Shown one piece after another: positions 1 to 9,704 of a DNA stretch of 64,000 nt. Made by a program: the position numbers and the translations under genes. Within the stretch, counting starts at the first letter, position 1. The number at the start of each line of letters is the position of its first letter. Origin of the DNA: Alphaproteobacteria bacterium (lineage in GTDB: Bacteria; Pseudomonadota; Alphaproteobacteria; Caulobacterales; Parvularculaceae); NCBI GenBank assembly GCA_013151255.1, contig JAADIQ010000038.1, forward strand, positions 1 to 64,000, written 5' to 3'. Under the pieces are notes generated by a model that was not told where the DNA came from, ran no database searches, and saw only the letters and a list, made by a program, of their open reading frames with translations.

Positions 1-1
1 G

Positions 2-1243
2 AAAATTGAAATGGCCATGGGCGCCTTGCGCTGCCCGCCCGGCGACTGGTCGGTTGATAAATTATCCGGCGGTGAAAAACGCCGCGTCGCCTTAGCGGCG
101 TTGTTGCTGTCGAAGCCGGATTTGTTGTTGCTGGACGAGCCGACCAACCATCTCGATGCAGAATCGGTGGCCTGGCTTGAACACCATCTTCGTGAGTTTC
201 CGGGCGCGGTTGTTCTGGTGACCCATGACCGGTATTTCCTCGATAACGTCACCGGCTGGATACTGGAACTCGATCGGGCGAGGGGCATACCGTTTGAAGG
301 AAACTATTCGTCCTGGGTCGAACAAAAACGCAAACGCCTGGAACAGGAACAGCGCGAAGACGGTAATCGTAAAAAGACGCTCGACCGTGAAGTCGACTGG
401 ATCAACGCTTCCCCGCGTGCGCGCCAGGCAAAATCAAAAGCGCGCATCAACGCCTATGAGGAATTGCTCGCCAAAGCCGGCGCCCAGGACATCGGACAGG
501 CGCAAATTCAAATTCCGCCGGGCCCGCGTCTTGGCGGCGTGGTTATCGAGGTGGAAAACCTTAAAAAGGGCTTCGGCGACAAGCTGCTGTTTGATGGGTT
601 GAGTTTTCAGCTGCCGCCCGGCGGCATAGTCGGCGTGGTGGGGCCAAACGGCGCCGGCAAGACGACGCTGTTTCGGATGCTGACGGGGCAGGACACGCCT
701 GATAGCGGCGCCTTGCGGATCGGCGAGACCGTCAAAATGGGCTATATCGACCAGACCCGCGAGAACCTTGATGGCGGCAAAAATGTCTGGGAAGAAATTT
801 CCGGCGGCAATGACATCATTCAGCTGGGCAAGCGGGAAATCTCAAGCCGCGCTTATGTCGGCTGGTTCAATTTCAAGGGTGGTGACCAGCAAAAGAAAGT
901 CGGCAGTCTTTCCGGCGGTGAGCGCAACCGCGTGCAGTTGGCGAAGATGCTGAAAGAGGGCGCCAACCTTCTGCTGCTTGACGAGCCGACCAACGACCTC
1001 GACGTTGATACGCTGCGCGAGCTTGAGGGCGCGCTGGAGGATTTCGCTGGTTGCGCCGTCATCATCTCGCACGACCGCTGGTTCCTGGACCGGGTCGCCA
1101 CGCATATTCTGGCCTTTGAAGGCGACAGCCATGTGGAGTGGTTTGAAGGCAATTTTGAAGACTATATGGAAGATAAAAAACGCCGCCTGGGCAGCGCCGC
1201 CGACATCCCCAAACGCATCAAATACAAACCCCTGACCCGATAA
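2..1243 (+). CDS. ettA: ABC-F ATPase, energy-dependent translational throttle protein EttA (5' truncated by window edge)
   Basis: Two ABC domains with LSGGE and LLLDEPTN motifs; reading frame open to the window edge ([15 protein letters not shown]); EttA-like C-terminus KRIKYKPL. Confidence 0.9.
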   Translation, partial: KIEMAMGALRCPPGDWSVDKLSGGEKRRVALAALLLSKPDLLLLDEPTNHLDAESVAWLEHHLREFPGAVVLVTHDRYFLDNVTGWILELDRARGIPFEGNYSSWVEQKRKRLEQEQREDGNRKKTLDREVDWINASPRARQAKSKARINAYEELLAKAGAQDIGQAQIQIPPGPRLGGVVIEVENLKKGFGDKLLFDGLSFQLPPGGIVGVVGPNGAGKTTLFRMLTGQDTPDSGALRIGETVKMGYIDQTRENLDGGKNVWEEISGGNDIIQLGKREISSRAYVGWFNFKGGDQQKKVGSLSGGERNRVQLAKMLKEGANLLLLDEPTNDLDVDTLRELEGALEDFAGCAVIISHDRWFLDRVATHILAFEGDSHVEWFEGNFEDYMEDKKRRLGSAADIPKRIKYKPLTR

Positions 1244-1260
1244 AAGGTCAGAGGTTTTTG
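1233..1260 (+). terminator. Weak terminator-like hairpin (TGACC...GGTCA then GAGGTTTTTG) over the ettA stop
   Basis: 5-bp stem followed by a short T run between convergent genes. Confidence 0.3.
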
Positions 1261-1284
1261 TCTGCCCACGGATTAATCTACGAA

Positions 1285-1875
1285 CTACGTCGTGCAGTTG
1301 GCGCCGTTATTATCGCAAAGCTGGACCCTGCTGGCCAGGCGCGGCCAGCGGATCGAGGTTTTCGCAAACACCACCGGTGAGCTTATAAAGTAACTCGTGA
1401 AGGGCGGCGAGTAGGGATAAGTTATCTCTACAACGATGAGCGAGCCCAAGGCGCTCAACACCGTATTGTCATTGAGGCTGGTATATTGGTCGCCAGGCGT
1501 ATAGGGCTGGGCGCCCAATTCATCCCGACTCCAATGGACGACCGGACCATTGTTTGGATCTAAAATGACGCTGATGACATTCACATTAAGCACTGTACCG
1601 GCGGCCGGATCGAGGATTTGCAGGGCGCCGCCAATCAAATTATTGATGTCGTCGTAAGTGAGCATGGTCGATTGCGCGGCGAGGTCGGAGATGGTGTTAA
1701 CGGCGATGGCGACGCGTCGGTTTTCTGTTGCGACATCGGATGTCTCAAGCATGCCGAAAAAGAGGGTGAACATTACCGGCAGAAGCAAAGCAAACTCCGT
1801 TGCCGCCATGCCTTTTTTGCATGAGGAAAAATTTCGAAGGAGCCGGAAATTTTTTTTCATAATCATAATTTTCAC
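1285..1875 (-). CDS. TadE-like pseudopilin/pilus assembly protein
   Basis: N-terminal KKGMAATEFALLLPVMFTLFFGMLE TadE-type hydrophobic segment. Confidence 0.8.
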   Translation of the reverse strand: MKIMIMKKNFRLLRNFSSCKKGMAATEFALLLPVMFTLFFGMLETSDVATENRRVAIAVNTISDLAAQSTMLTYDDINNLIGGALQILDPAAGTVLNVNVISVILDPNNGPVVHWSRDELGAQPYTPGDQYTSLNDNTVLSALGSLIVVEITYPYSPPFTSYFISSPVVFAKTSIRWPRLASRVQLCDNNGANCTT

Positions 1876-1889
1876 TCGCCTACGTTCCG

Positions 1890-2495
1890 CTATGGTGTAG
1901 CGCCTGTCTGATAAGGTTCGTTCCGGAAGATCATTGACGAAATTAACCGTCGTTTGCTGGTGCCTGGCTCAGAGAGATTAATCCCGATGGCAGGGTTGAT
2001 TGTGTTGTAGATGTAACAGACACGTACACGAACAATCTCAAGCTGGTCACCAGGAACGAATGGAATAGCGCTGACATTAGCCGGGGGCGCGTCTGCACAT
2101 GTTGGGGCAGTGGTGTCTGCTGCGAGATCGCTAAAGGTTGCATATTTTTGCACCTCGACAGTCAGGCTTGTATTGCACGCGCCAAACGCATCCAGGATAT
2201 CACAGAGCGTGTCATAGATGACGTCGAATTTCTGTTGCTCAGTGCCGGCCATTTGTTGAATCTGGCCCGTTTTGACAAGCCGCGCTGCTTCCGCGACCGA
2301 TGCATCGACAATGGAATTGGCGTAAAAGAACCAGCCAACTTCGAAAGTTGAAAACATCATCAACAGGAAAATTGGAGCAACCATGGAAAATTCCACGGCG
2401 GCGGCGCCGCTACTGTCTCCGGCAAAGCGTCGCCGCCTCGGGACGAGACGCAACCAGCGCGAGCGCTTTGGAGCCATTGGTTTGGATAAACTCAT
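1890..2495 (-). CDS. TadE-like pilus assembly protein
   Basis: SSGAAAVEFSMVAPIFLLMMFSTFEVGW TadE signature; tandem with the previous gene. Confidence 0.8.
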   Translation of the reverse strand: MSLSKPMAPKRSRWLRLVPRRRRFAGDSSGAAAVEFSMVAPIFLLMMFSTFEVGWFFYANSIVDASVAEAARLVKTGQIQQMAGTEQQKFDVIYDTLCDILDAFGACNTSLTVEVQKYATFSDLAADTTAPTCADAPPANVSAIPFVPGDQLEIVRVRVCYIYNTINPAIGINLSEPGTSKRRLISSMIFRNEPYQTGATP

Positions 2496-2506
2496 CGCAA
2501 CCCGCC

Positions 2507-4609
2507 CTACTTACTGATGTGAAGTTTGACGAGATCGTCGGCGATGTCGCCGAACGCTGTCGCTAGTTCATCGCCATCCGGTGCATTGAAGAAATATGGC
2601 GCGGTTGGTTCTGTTGCACAGGATTTAAAGATGTTTTCAATCGTGCTTCCCGCATTCACATCAAACACAATCGTATAGACGAGAACATTGTCCTCCTTCA
2701 TCCGGCGGCAGATGCGAAGAATTTTGTTATCGGCTTCGTTTTCCATGTCATTGCTTTGGTCAATGCCGTCGCCCATGCGTTCCTCAATCTCATAGCCAAA
2801 AGCTGAGATGGACGAGCCCCAATGGGTGTTGCGATTGCTGAAAACGTTTTCACCATCCGTCATGATGACAACCGCCTTCTGCCAGTCTTCGTAAACGCTG
2901 CTGCCAGGGCCGCTTTCTCCGGGGCCAATGGCTTCCTCAAAAGGGGCGTCAGGAGAAACAACGCGCCATCCCCAAATCACGCCAGCGGGAATGTTTGTGG
3001 CGCCGGTAGCGACCAACCGGTCCATGATGCCGCTGCTAGATCCATCTATATCATCGCGTGTGTCGGTTAGCGGAAGTATCGGTTCTGGACAGGCTCTGTA
3101 ATTAGGCCCTCGCGAGGAGCTATCCTTGGGCAGGTCATAACGATAATCATAGGTTTGGGTTGCCGGGTCCCACCAGCCGACATAGCCCGTGCGTATTATG
3201 TATTCCTGAGTCCCGTAACCATTAAGCGGTTGAACTCCTTGCTTTGTCATCCAGTTCAAAAATGGCGCATCGGTGATGTTGCCCTGGTTGACTTCTCTGA
3301 AGTGACTTACGATAGGCACATATTTATTAAACGGCGTACCCTGATTATAATTAGTAAAATCACGGTCGTCTATGTAATATCGATTTGAATATCTCGACTC
3401 TTGAACCGATGTAAGGATATTGTCATCATCGGGATCATCAAACCAGTATCCGTACCAGTTGACGCCATTGACAGTACCGGATTCATTGTAGTCGCCATTG
3501 TCGCAGTCATCTGAATTGTTGCAGTCAGGCTCGTCGGCGAGAAAGACCGGCACCCATCTGGAGTTATCAGCGGAGGCGAGATCTGCAACCGAGAATTCTA
3601 TGTTAATGTTTGGCATATTGCTGAATGCCGAGCGCATTAGCGGGTCGGGCTCATCAGCTGAGGACGGCGTTTGCATGGCTGTGTTTATAATTGATGTTGT
3701 TGTGGCCGAACCAGGCTCAGTGTCCAACTCGTCAAGCGGATAGGGCCTTGCCTCCATACACCCGTCCCAACTTCTGTCTGGATCAGAGTTGAAAAGGTCG
3801 TAGTGATTTACTTTTCGGTTTGCATCCACAACGCCGTTCTCATCGACGTGAAAGAACCGCGCCCCATTGTAAGCTGCAACGCCATTCAAATCACCCCAAC
3901 TATCGGTCCAACCGCTCGAAGCGCCAGAATTTACATGCTGGTTGAAGGGGACAACACCCACTCTTACATTGTCGCTTGTCGCGTTGCCCTCAAACAGAAC
4001 ATCGAGCAACGCCGTAACGGCGGTCCGTAGGCTGTTCAGTTTATTTTGACCGTTGGAATCGTTCCAACTCATCGAGCCGGTGACGTCGAGTACGAGCGCC
4101 AGTTCAATACGCCCCGAGCCTTGAGGGATAATCTCGACACATTTGTCGATATCAAGTTCAGTGATGCCGGTAACGCCCAGGAGAAAGGTCGATATCTGGC
4201 CGGTAATACAGGTCGAGATAACGGCTTGGCTGCTGAGGTTAAAATCTATATCCCAGCCGGTTAGGAGTTGGTCTTCATAATCAAAATTTTCCCTAAAAAA
4301 AGCATTGCCATAAGTCTCGAGCTGGGCAGGCGTTAGCGTGTCATCGGCTGCCGCGAGTTGAGCGACAGCGAGGCTGGCTGCGTCCATCGATTCAATCATA
4401 TCGGCTCTGACAGCGTTCCAGCGGCTATAATCAACGGCTCCGCCGACAAAAAGAAACAACACTGTCGACATAAAGACGAACAAGATCGCGATATTGCCGC
4501 TGCGGTCATGCGCGAAGCGGTTTAGGCTGCGCCGCCCTGATGGTTGTGGCGCAGACGCAATGCTGCGGTTGCTTTTCGAAACGCAAGACATTTTTTTCGG
4601 AATGAACAT
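2507..4609 (-). CDS. TadG-like protein with von Willebrand factor A domain
   Basis: RSGNIAILFVFMSTVLFLFVGGAVDYSRW N-terminus; VLDVTGSMS MIDAS-like motif; tandem with TadE genes. Confidence 0.82.
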   Translation of the reverse strand: MFIPKKMSCVSKSNRSIASAPQPSGRRSLNRFAHDRSGNIAILFVFMSTVLFLFVGGAVDYSRWNAVRADMIESMDAASLAVAQLAAADDTLTPAQLETYGNAFFRENFDYEDQLLTGWDIDFNLSSQAVISTCITGQISTFLLGVTGITELDIDKCVEIIPQGSGRIELALVLDVTGSMSWNDSNGQNKLNSLRTAVTALLDVLFEGNATSDNVRVGVVPFNQHVNSGASSGWTDSWGDLNGVAAYNGARFFHVDENGVVDANRKVNHYDLFNSDPDRSWDGCMEARPYPLDELDTEPGSATTTSIINTAMQTPSSADEPDPLMRSAFSNMPNINIEFSVADLASADNSRWVPVFLADEPDCNNSDDCDNGDYNESGTVNGVNWYGYWFDDPDDDNILTSVQESRYSNRYYIDDRDFTNYNQGTPFNKYVPIVSHFREVNQGNITDAPFLNWMTKQGVQPLNGYGTQEYIIRTGYVGWWDPATQTYDYRYDLPKDSSSRGPNYRACPEPILPLTDTRDDIDGSSSGIMDRLVATGATNIPAGVIWGWRVVSPDAPFEEAIGPGESGPGSSVYEDWQKAVVIMTDGENVFSNRNTHWGSSISAFGYEIEERMGDGIDQSNDMENEADNKILRICRRMKEDNVLVYTIVFDVNAGSTIENIFKSCATEPTAPYFFNAPDGDELATAFGDIADDLVKLHISK

Positions 4610-5180
4610 TTCACACCTTGATCAGCGTAATAACTAAGTACAAGCATGCGCCATTATCGCTGCTGCGGTTAACATCTTGTAATTGAACTTGGTTAATCGC
4701 CGAGGTTTTGGTTAGGCCGGTGTAATTGTTCTAAAATTTTATCTAGTTTTCTTTGTGTCTGATATGCGCCGTACACAAATTAACCATGTAACCACAGAAT
4801 GTGGCGGCCGCCGTGAGGGAAAACCATTAGCGCGCCCATCAAATGGCGCCTGGCGAGGCGCATGCTCGACGGTTGTTGTCCGCTAAATTTGTAGACATTG
4901 AGGTTGTTGGCGTGCGCCTGTTTTTATGGGGTTTGCCGCGCCGGGGGGCTAGCCAGACATTTTCAGCGCTGCGCGCGGCTCGGCTGGGTTAACATTGTCG
5001 GTTAGATTGAAATTTTCCGATAATGATAGTGCAAGAAATTCAGAGGCTTAAAGCGCAAGTCATGACCCTTGGGCAGATTCCAGCCGAACCGTCCGGCTTT
5101 AGAAAATATCGAAATTATCAGCCAAAGCATCTGAATCCGTGTTATTAACCATAACCAGAATCTCTTATGGAGGGGTCGTT

Positions 5181-6281
5181 ATGAGCACTATCGGGACACT
5201 CAACATCGCTGGCTTTGGCGCCGTCGGCGCGGCGTTCTTCATCTTGGCGGCGCCGGCTTCGGCCGGGCGTTGCGGGCACTCCTACGCGGTTGATGCGCCG
5301 ACCACCCTGGTGACGGTGGCGCGCCAGTGCAATGTCAATCTGTCGGCGCTGTATGAGGCCAATCCGGGTGTCGATCCGAGTAATGTCCGGCCGGGCGAAT
5401 ATCTGGCGGTGCCCGATGAGATCACGGGCTCAACGCTATCGGTCGCGGACGCGCCCCTGGCGCAACCGTCCGCGGTTCAGCCTGCGGTAACCGATAGCCA
5501 GGCGCATGGTGTTAGCGGGACGATCATCAATGATGCGGGGCGCGCTGGAATGGGCGGTGATTTTTCCGGAGTGACACAACGCATTAGTTATCGCGATCAG
5601 TGGGGCTCTTCATCCTCAAGGTCGGCCTGGCGGCGCGAAGAGTCGCTTGGCGCGAGACAACACGCCAATTCAGACACGCTTAGCTATCAGCGACTTTCTG
5701 CATTGCGGATTGAAAGCGCCGGATTGCCAACGGCGCCGGCGAGGTTTGCCGGTGCGAATTCGTCTGCGGGCGTACAGCTCATCGAGTGCCAAGTGTTGCG
5801 CAAACGCGACGGCGGTAAAATTCATAAGCTACGGAAAATTATTTCAACGCCTGAAAATACGTTTGTCGAAATCAGTGCGATGAGCGAAGGCGAGGGGTCT
5901 GATTGCAGGTTGATCAGTGCATCCGCGCCGGTTCGGCTTACGCCGGGCGTGCCGGCGGCGCATTATACGACGCCGACTGCCGACACTGGCTATCGCCTTC
6001 CGGATTACTCCAAAATCGGCGACATCGTGGTAACGCCGCGATTGGTGCAGCGGCGTAAGATTTCTCTGCGCGGCGAAATCGTCGACAGCACCAATGGGTG
6101 TTTGTTGCTGAAAACCGACAATGACGTGTTGCGCAGGCTATCGACAACGCAGCCCGCTGACGACCTTCTGGGCAAGGAAGTCACGGTGTGGGGAACAATG
6201 TCGTCAAACGGCGCTTGCGGCGGCGGGGCGTCAATTTTGATCAGCCATGCGGTCTATGCCGAGCGCTGGCCGGCGCGATAG
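5181..6281 (+). CDS. LysM-domain exported protein
   Basis: Signal peptide; YAVDAPTTLVTVARQCNVNLSALYEANPGVDPSNVRPGEYLAVP LysM repeat; ATG with SD-like GGAGGGG upstream. Confidence 0.7.
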   Translation: MSTIGTLNIAGFGAVGAAFFILAAPASAGRCGHSYAVDAPTTLVTVARQCNVNLSALYEANPGVDPSNVRPGEYLAVPDEITGSTLSVADAPLAQPSAVQPAVTDSQAHGVSGTIINDAGRAGMGGDFSGVTQRISYRDQWGSSSSRSAWRREESLGARQHANSDTLSYQRLSALRIESAGLPTAPARFAGANSSAGVQLIECQVLRKRDGGKIHKLRKIISTPENTFVEISAMSEGEGSDCRLISASAPVRLTPGVPAAHYTTPTADTGYRLPDYSKIGDIVVTPRLVQRRKISLRGEIVDSTNGCLLLKTDNDVLRRLSTTQPADDLLGKEVTVWGTMSSNGACGGGASILISHAVYAERWPAR

Positions 6282-6302
6282 CAGCTGGTAAGCTGATAGC
6301 CC

Positions 6303-6968
6303 ATGCTGCATCCTGAAGCTGCGCTATCGCCGCGTTTTGCGTGGTTCATGCTCGCGGCGTCGCTGGCGGTATTCCTTTTTCTCAGCGTAACGGCGCCCAG
6401 TGGCGCGTTTGAAGCCGCTGAGCGCAGCTTCCTGTTGGCGCTGCGCAATGGCGACGACCCGGCTTTGCTGAACGGCCCCGGATGGCTGTTATACTTTGTA
6501 CAGAATATTACCGCGCTTGGCGGTTGGCCGGTGTTGACGGTGTTCAGCCTTCTGCTCGCCGGCGCGCTCATTATTCACAAACAATGGTCGTTTCTGTTTG
6601 TCCTCTTGGCCGTGGTGATCGGCGAGACGGTGATAACCGGCATGCTCAAAGATTTTTTCGGCCGTGTGCGTCCGGACTTTCTCCCCCATCTCACAGCAGC
6701 CAGCAGCGAAAGCTTTCCCAGCGGCCATTCGGCAAGTGCGGCGGCGATATATCTCACCTTTGGATTGGCGATTGCGAATGTGCTGAAACAGCGCGCCGCA
6801 CGGCGCTACGCTCTGGGCGCTTCGCTGGTGTTGGTGTTTCTGATTGGCGCCAGCCGGGTTTTTCTCGGCGTCCACTACCCAACCGACGTCATCGCCGGCT
6901 GGTGCGTCGGCGCCGCCTGGGCCAGCGCAGTGTGGCTGGCGGCGTGGCGTCTGAACAACAACGCCTAG
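6303..6968 (+). CDS. PAP2-family phosphatase
   Basis: KDFFGRVRPDF, SFPSGHSASAAAIYL and SRVFLGVHYPTDVIAGW acid phosphatase motifs; multiple TM segments. Confidence 0.85.
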   Translation: MLHPEAALSPRFAWFMLAASLAVFLFLSVTAPSGAFEAAERSFLLALRNGDDPALLNGPGWLLYFVQNITALGGWPVLTVFSLLLAGALIIHKQWSFLFVLLAVVIGETVITGMLKDFFGRVRPDFLPHLTAASSESFPSGHSASAAAIYLTFGLAIANVLKQRAARRYALGASLVLVFLIGASRVFLGVHYPTDVIAGWCVGAAWASAVWLAAWRLNNNA

Positions 6969-8011
6969 CAGCAGGCCCCGGCGCCTGTATCAGCGGAGCC
7001 CTGCCCAAACGGCGAGGCTGTCCCGCAGCCCGGAAATATCCCGTAATGGGTTGCGCCGTCGCCAATGAAGTCGAAATAGGGCGCAAACCGGCTTTCCTTC
7101 AGCATACGGTAGGTATTGCCGCAGACGGGAAATACCCGGCCCTTTTCAATAAGGTGGTGACTGTCCAGCGCGAGCGCATCGTCGCTATGGGCGAGCCCGC
7201 CTTTATAGATCACCGCCTGGCCGTAATCCTCGCAGGTTGGCTCCAGCCCGTCGATTTTGAACAGCCGATAGGTCGCGGAATGAAACCTCGCCTGGCCGAG
7301 CCTTTCACGCAGGGCGCGGTTGTTGATTTCGATCGGCTCATCACTCACCAGCCGCGGGTCGGCAAAGCCTGCTGTTTTGGCGATGTTCAAAAAATCATTC
7401 CAGTAAAGCGCGCCGCCGAGACACTCGCCTTGCGCCACCGGATCATGACGCAGCGCTTCCGGCAGACGGCGGTCAGCATAAACGTCGGAGAAATAAAACT
7501 CACCGCCTGGCTTCAACAACGCATGTGCGCTGCGGAAAACTTTTTCTTTGTCCGCAACCAGATTAATCACGCAATTGGATATGATGACATCGAAACTGGC
7601 CGGCTCAAGTTCCAGCGCCTCAAGGTCTTCAATATCGCCCTCGATGAAGCGAACATTGGAAAAGCCGAATTTCTCCGCGTGCCAGTCCAGATGGTCGCGC
7701 GCAACAGCGAGTTGTTCGGGCGTCATATCAACGCCGATCACCTCGCCCTCAGGCCCGACAAGCTGGGCCAGCGCATAGGCGTCCTGACCGGAGCCGGAAC
7801 CAAGATCGAGAACGCGCGCGCCTTCAAGCGCCATTGGCGCCACCAGCCCGCAGCCATAATACCGCGCCGAGACTTCCGGGTGAATATTGGCGAGGACGGT
7901 TTTGAGATAATCCGGCGGCGCATCCATCGTGCAGCAGGCGCTGGTCTGAAGGTCTGACGTCGCGGTCAACACCTTGCCGTAATAGTCTTTTACATTGTCC
8001 TGAATGTTCAT
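6965..8011 (-). CDS. arsM: Arsenite S-adenosylmethionine methyltransferase
   Basis: VLDLGSGSGQDAYALAQLVG SAM motif, ISNCVINLV hallmark, Cys-rich C-terminus; start at MNIQDNVKDYYG. Confidence 0.85.
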   Translation of the reverse strand: MNIQDNVKDYYGKVLTATSDLQTSACCTMDAPPDYLKTVLANIHPEVSARYYGCGLVAPMALEGARVLDLGSGSGQDAYALAQLVGPEGEVIGVDMTPEQLAVARDHLDWHAEKFGFSNVRFIEGDIEDLEALELEPASFDVIISNCVINLVADKEKVFRSAHALLKPGGEFYFSDVYADRRLPEALRHDPVAQGECLGGALYWNDFLNIAKTAGFADPRLVSDEPIEINNRALRERLGQARFHSATYRLFKIDGLEPTCEDYGQAVIYKGGLAHSDDALALDSHHLIEKGRVFPVCGNTYRMLKESRFAPYFDFIGDGATHYGIFPGCGTASPFGQGSADTGAGACC

Positions 8012-8018
8012 CGTCAGC

Positions 8019-8057
8019 CTTTCAACCATGCCTGCGCCCTGAACATAGGGTTGAAAG
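8019..8057. promoter_or_regulatory. 9-bp perfect inverted repeat CTTTCAACC-N21-GGTTGAAAG over the arsM RBS region
   Basis: Arms at 8019-8027 and 8049-8057; one arm covers the AAAGG SD-like sequence of arsM. Confidence 0.45.
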
Positions 8058-8128
8058 ATTTTTTAGCCAACCGCAAGGGCCTTATGGTGGTTCTCGCAAT
8101 TGTGTTCTAGCGATTCAGGCCAGGGTTG

Positions 8129-9613
8129 TTAATTGTCAATCCCGAGGCCCGTTAGCTTCAGGTCTTCTGTGCCGGCATAGCCAAGATGTACGATCGTTTG
8201 CGTTTTGTGAACGGGGTGGCGCATTTCAAGATTGATTTGACCGTCATCGGTAACGCGAATGCCCGTAACTTCCAGTTCTTTCAACTCCATATGTATCGAC
8301 TTGAATTTGTGCATATGGGCCTCCATGGGGGCAAGCGCGATGAATGCATCGGCGCCATAGTCCAGAATATATTTTTCCCAGTCTGCAGGATCATCGCTTT
8401 GCACGGCGCTTGTGAAAGCCGTTGCGAAGGCATTGATCTTTGCCGCCATCGCCGAGTTTGGCGCGGCGCCGTCCGCAGCCTCATCTGGCGCGTCCATCCG
8501 TTTTTCGGAAAGCTTGATATCCAATAGTGCCGAGATGATGATTAAGTAGGCAGTGTCTGCATCTATGTCTGGCGAACTCGAAGCTGTGAAGATGACTAAA
8601 CCTTTGTCACTATGATCTGTCCAGTTTGATGTGAAATGCATATTGGCGCCATTGTGCCAATAAAAATGGCCAAGCTTTGGATTATCTTGCACAACCAGGC
8701 CATAGCCATAAAAACTGGGCGCCCCTTCGCCTTCTCTGATATGCGCGGTTTGGATAATTTTGACGGATTGAGGAGAGACTATTTCGCCTCGTACGAACTT
8801 TGATCGGAACAATAGAAAATCTTTTGCCGTCGCGGTCAGGCCGCCATTACCCACAAGGTTCCAATAGGCTTGATCGCCGCCCCAGCTTACGGAGGCGATA
8901 TCGCCGCCATCTGATGACAGCAATGACCGGGCGCTATCATAGCCGTTTGCATATCCGATATTGTTTACGCCAGTCCCGGCGAATACATCTTCGCGCAGAA
9001 ATGCATCATATGATTTGCCTGAGCGTTTTTCGATAATGGCGGCGAGCACGGAGTACCCGACATTGGAGTAAGCATATGCCGAGCCTGGTGCGGAAATTAG
9101 CGGCGCGGCGAACATACGCTTAAGGAACGCATCCTTTTTTAATTTTTCATAATCATCACCAATCGCACCCGGCATTCCGGCGGAATGGGTCAGGAGTTGG
9201 TGGACGGTTATATTTGTCTTGTCTGCGGGTGCTTCCTCAAAGATATCGCCTAGCGTGTCTGCCGTATCCAGAAGGCCGTTATCGACAAGCTTCATGACGG
9301 CGACGGCGGTGATTGTCTTGGTAATGGATCCGATATCAACCAATCTATTCTTATCGGGAACACCGTTCTTTGCCGCACCCATGCCTCGAAAAACGGGCGC
9401 CTCGCCGTTCATGGCGACGCCGACGACGCCGGTAAATCCCTTTGCCTCCAGTTCATCAAAAGCCGCCTCTAAGCGGTCATGGTAAGCCTTGCGATTGGTC
9501 GCCCCGTCCGGGTCTGCGGCGCATGCCAACAGCCCGATCGCAGTTGAAATCACGGCCATAATGCACGCAATTTTCTGAAGCGTCCCGCGCCCAGGGTTGG
9601 TTGATATTGTCAT
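8129..9613 (-). CDS. Serine hydrolase, class C beta-lactamase-like/penicillin-binding family, lipoprotein-like N-terminus
   Basis: SITKTITAVAVMKLVDNG (SxxK), YSNVGYSVL (YxN); signal sequence ending LLACAAD. Confidence 0.8.
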   Translation of the reverse strand: MTISTNPGRGTLQKIACIMAVISTAIGLLACAADPDGATNRKAYHDRLEAAFDELEAKGFTGVVGVAMNGEAPVFRGMGAAKNGVPDKNRLVDIGSITKTITAVAVMKLVDNGLLDTADTLGDIFEEAPADKTNITVHQLLTHSAGMPGAIGDDYEKLKKDAFLKRMFAAPLISAPGSAYAYSNVGYSVLAAIIEKRSGKSYDAFLREDVFAGTGVNNIGYANGYDSARSLLSSDGGDIASVSWGGDQAYWNLVGNGGLTATAKDFLLFRSKFVRGEIVSPQSVKIIQTAHIREGEGAPSFYGYGLVVQDNPKLGHFYWHNGANMHFTSNWTDHSDKGLVIFTASSSPDIDADTAYLIIISALLDIKLSEKRMDAPDEAADGAAPNSAMAAKINAFATAFTSAVQSDDPADWEKYILDYGADAFIALAPMEAHMHKFKSIHMELKELEVTGIRVTDDGQINLEMRHPVHKTQTIVHLGYAGTEDLKLTGLGIDN

Positions 9614-9631
9614 TGACTTATGATCCTTACA

Positions 9632-9703
9632 AAATATCTCATGCTGAGACCTTTGTGACGCACCCTGCATGGAAATACCTGATCGAAACATTTAGAGATA
9701 TTT
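9632..9703. promoter_or_regulatory. Split inverted repeat AAATATCTC / GAGATATTT in divergent promoter
   Basis: Perfect 9-bp arms at 9632-9640 and 9695-9703, between hydrolase (-) and wHTH regulator (+). Confidence 0.5.
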
Positions 9704-9704
9704 C

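Noticed and set aside
4610-5180. Possible CtrA-type TTAA-N7-TTAA sites in the TadG/LysM divergent promoter
   Set aside because: Several TTAA half-sites are present but I found no exact N7 spacing; the region is simply AT-rich.
6482-7957. 491-aa plus-strand ORF
   Set aside because: Overlaps the PAP2 gene in another frame and is antisense to arsM.
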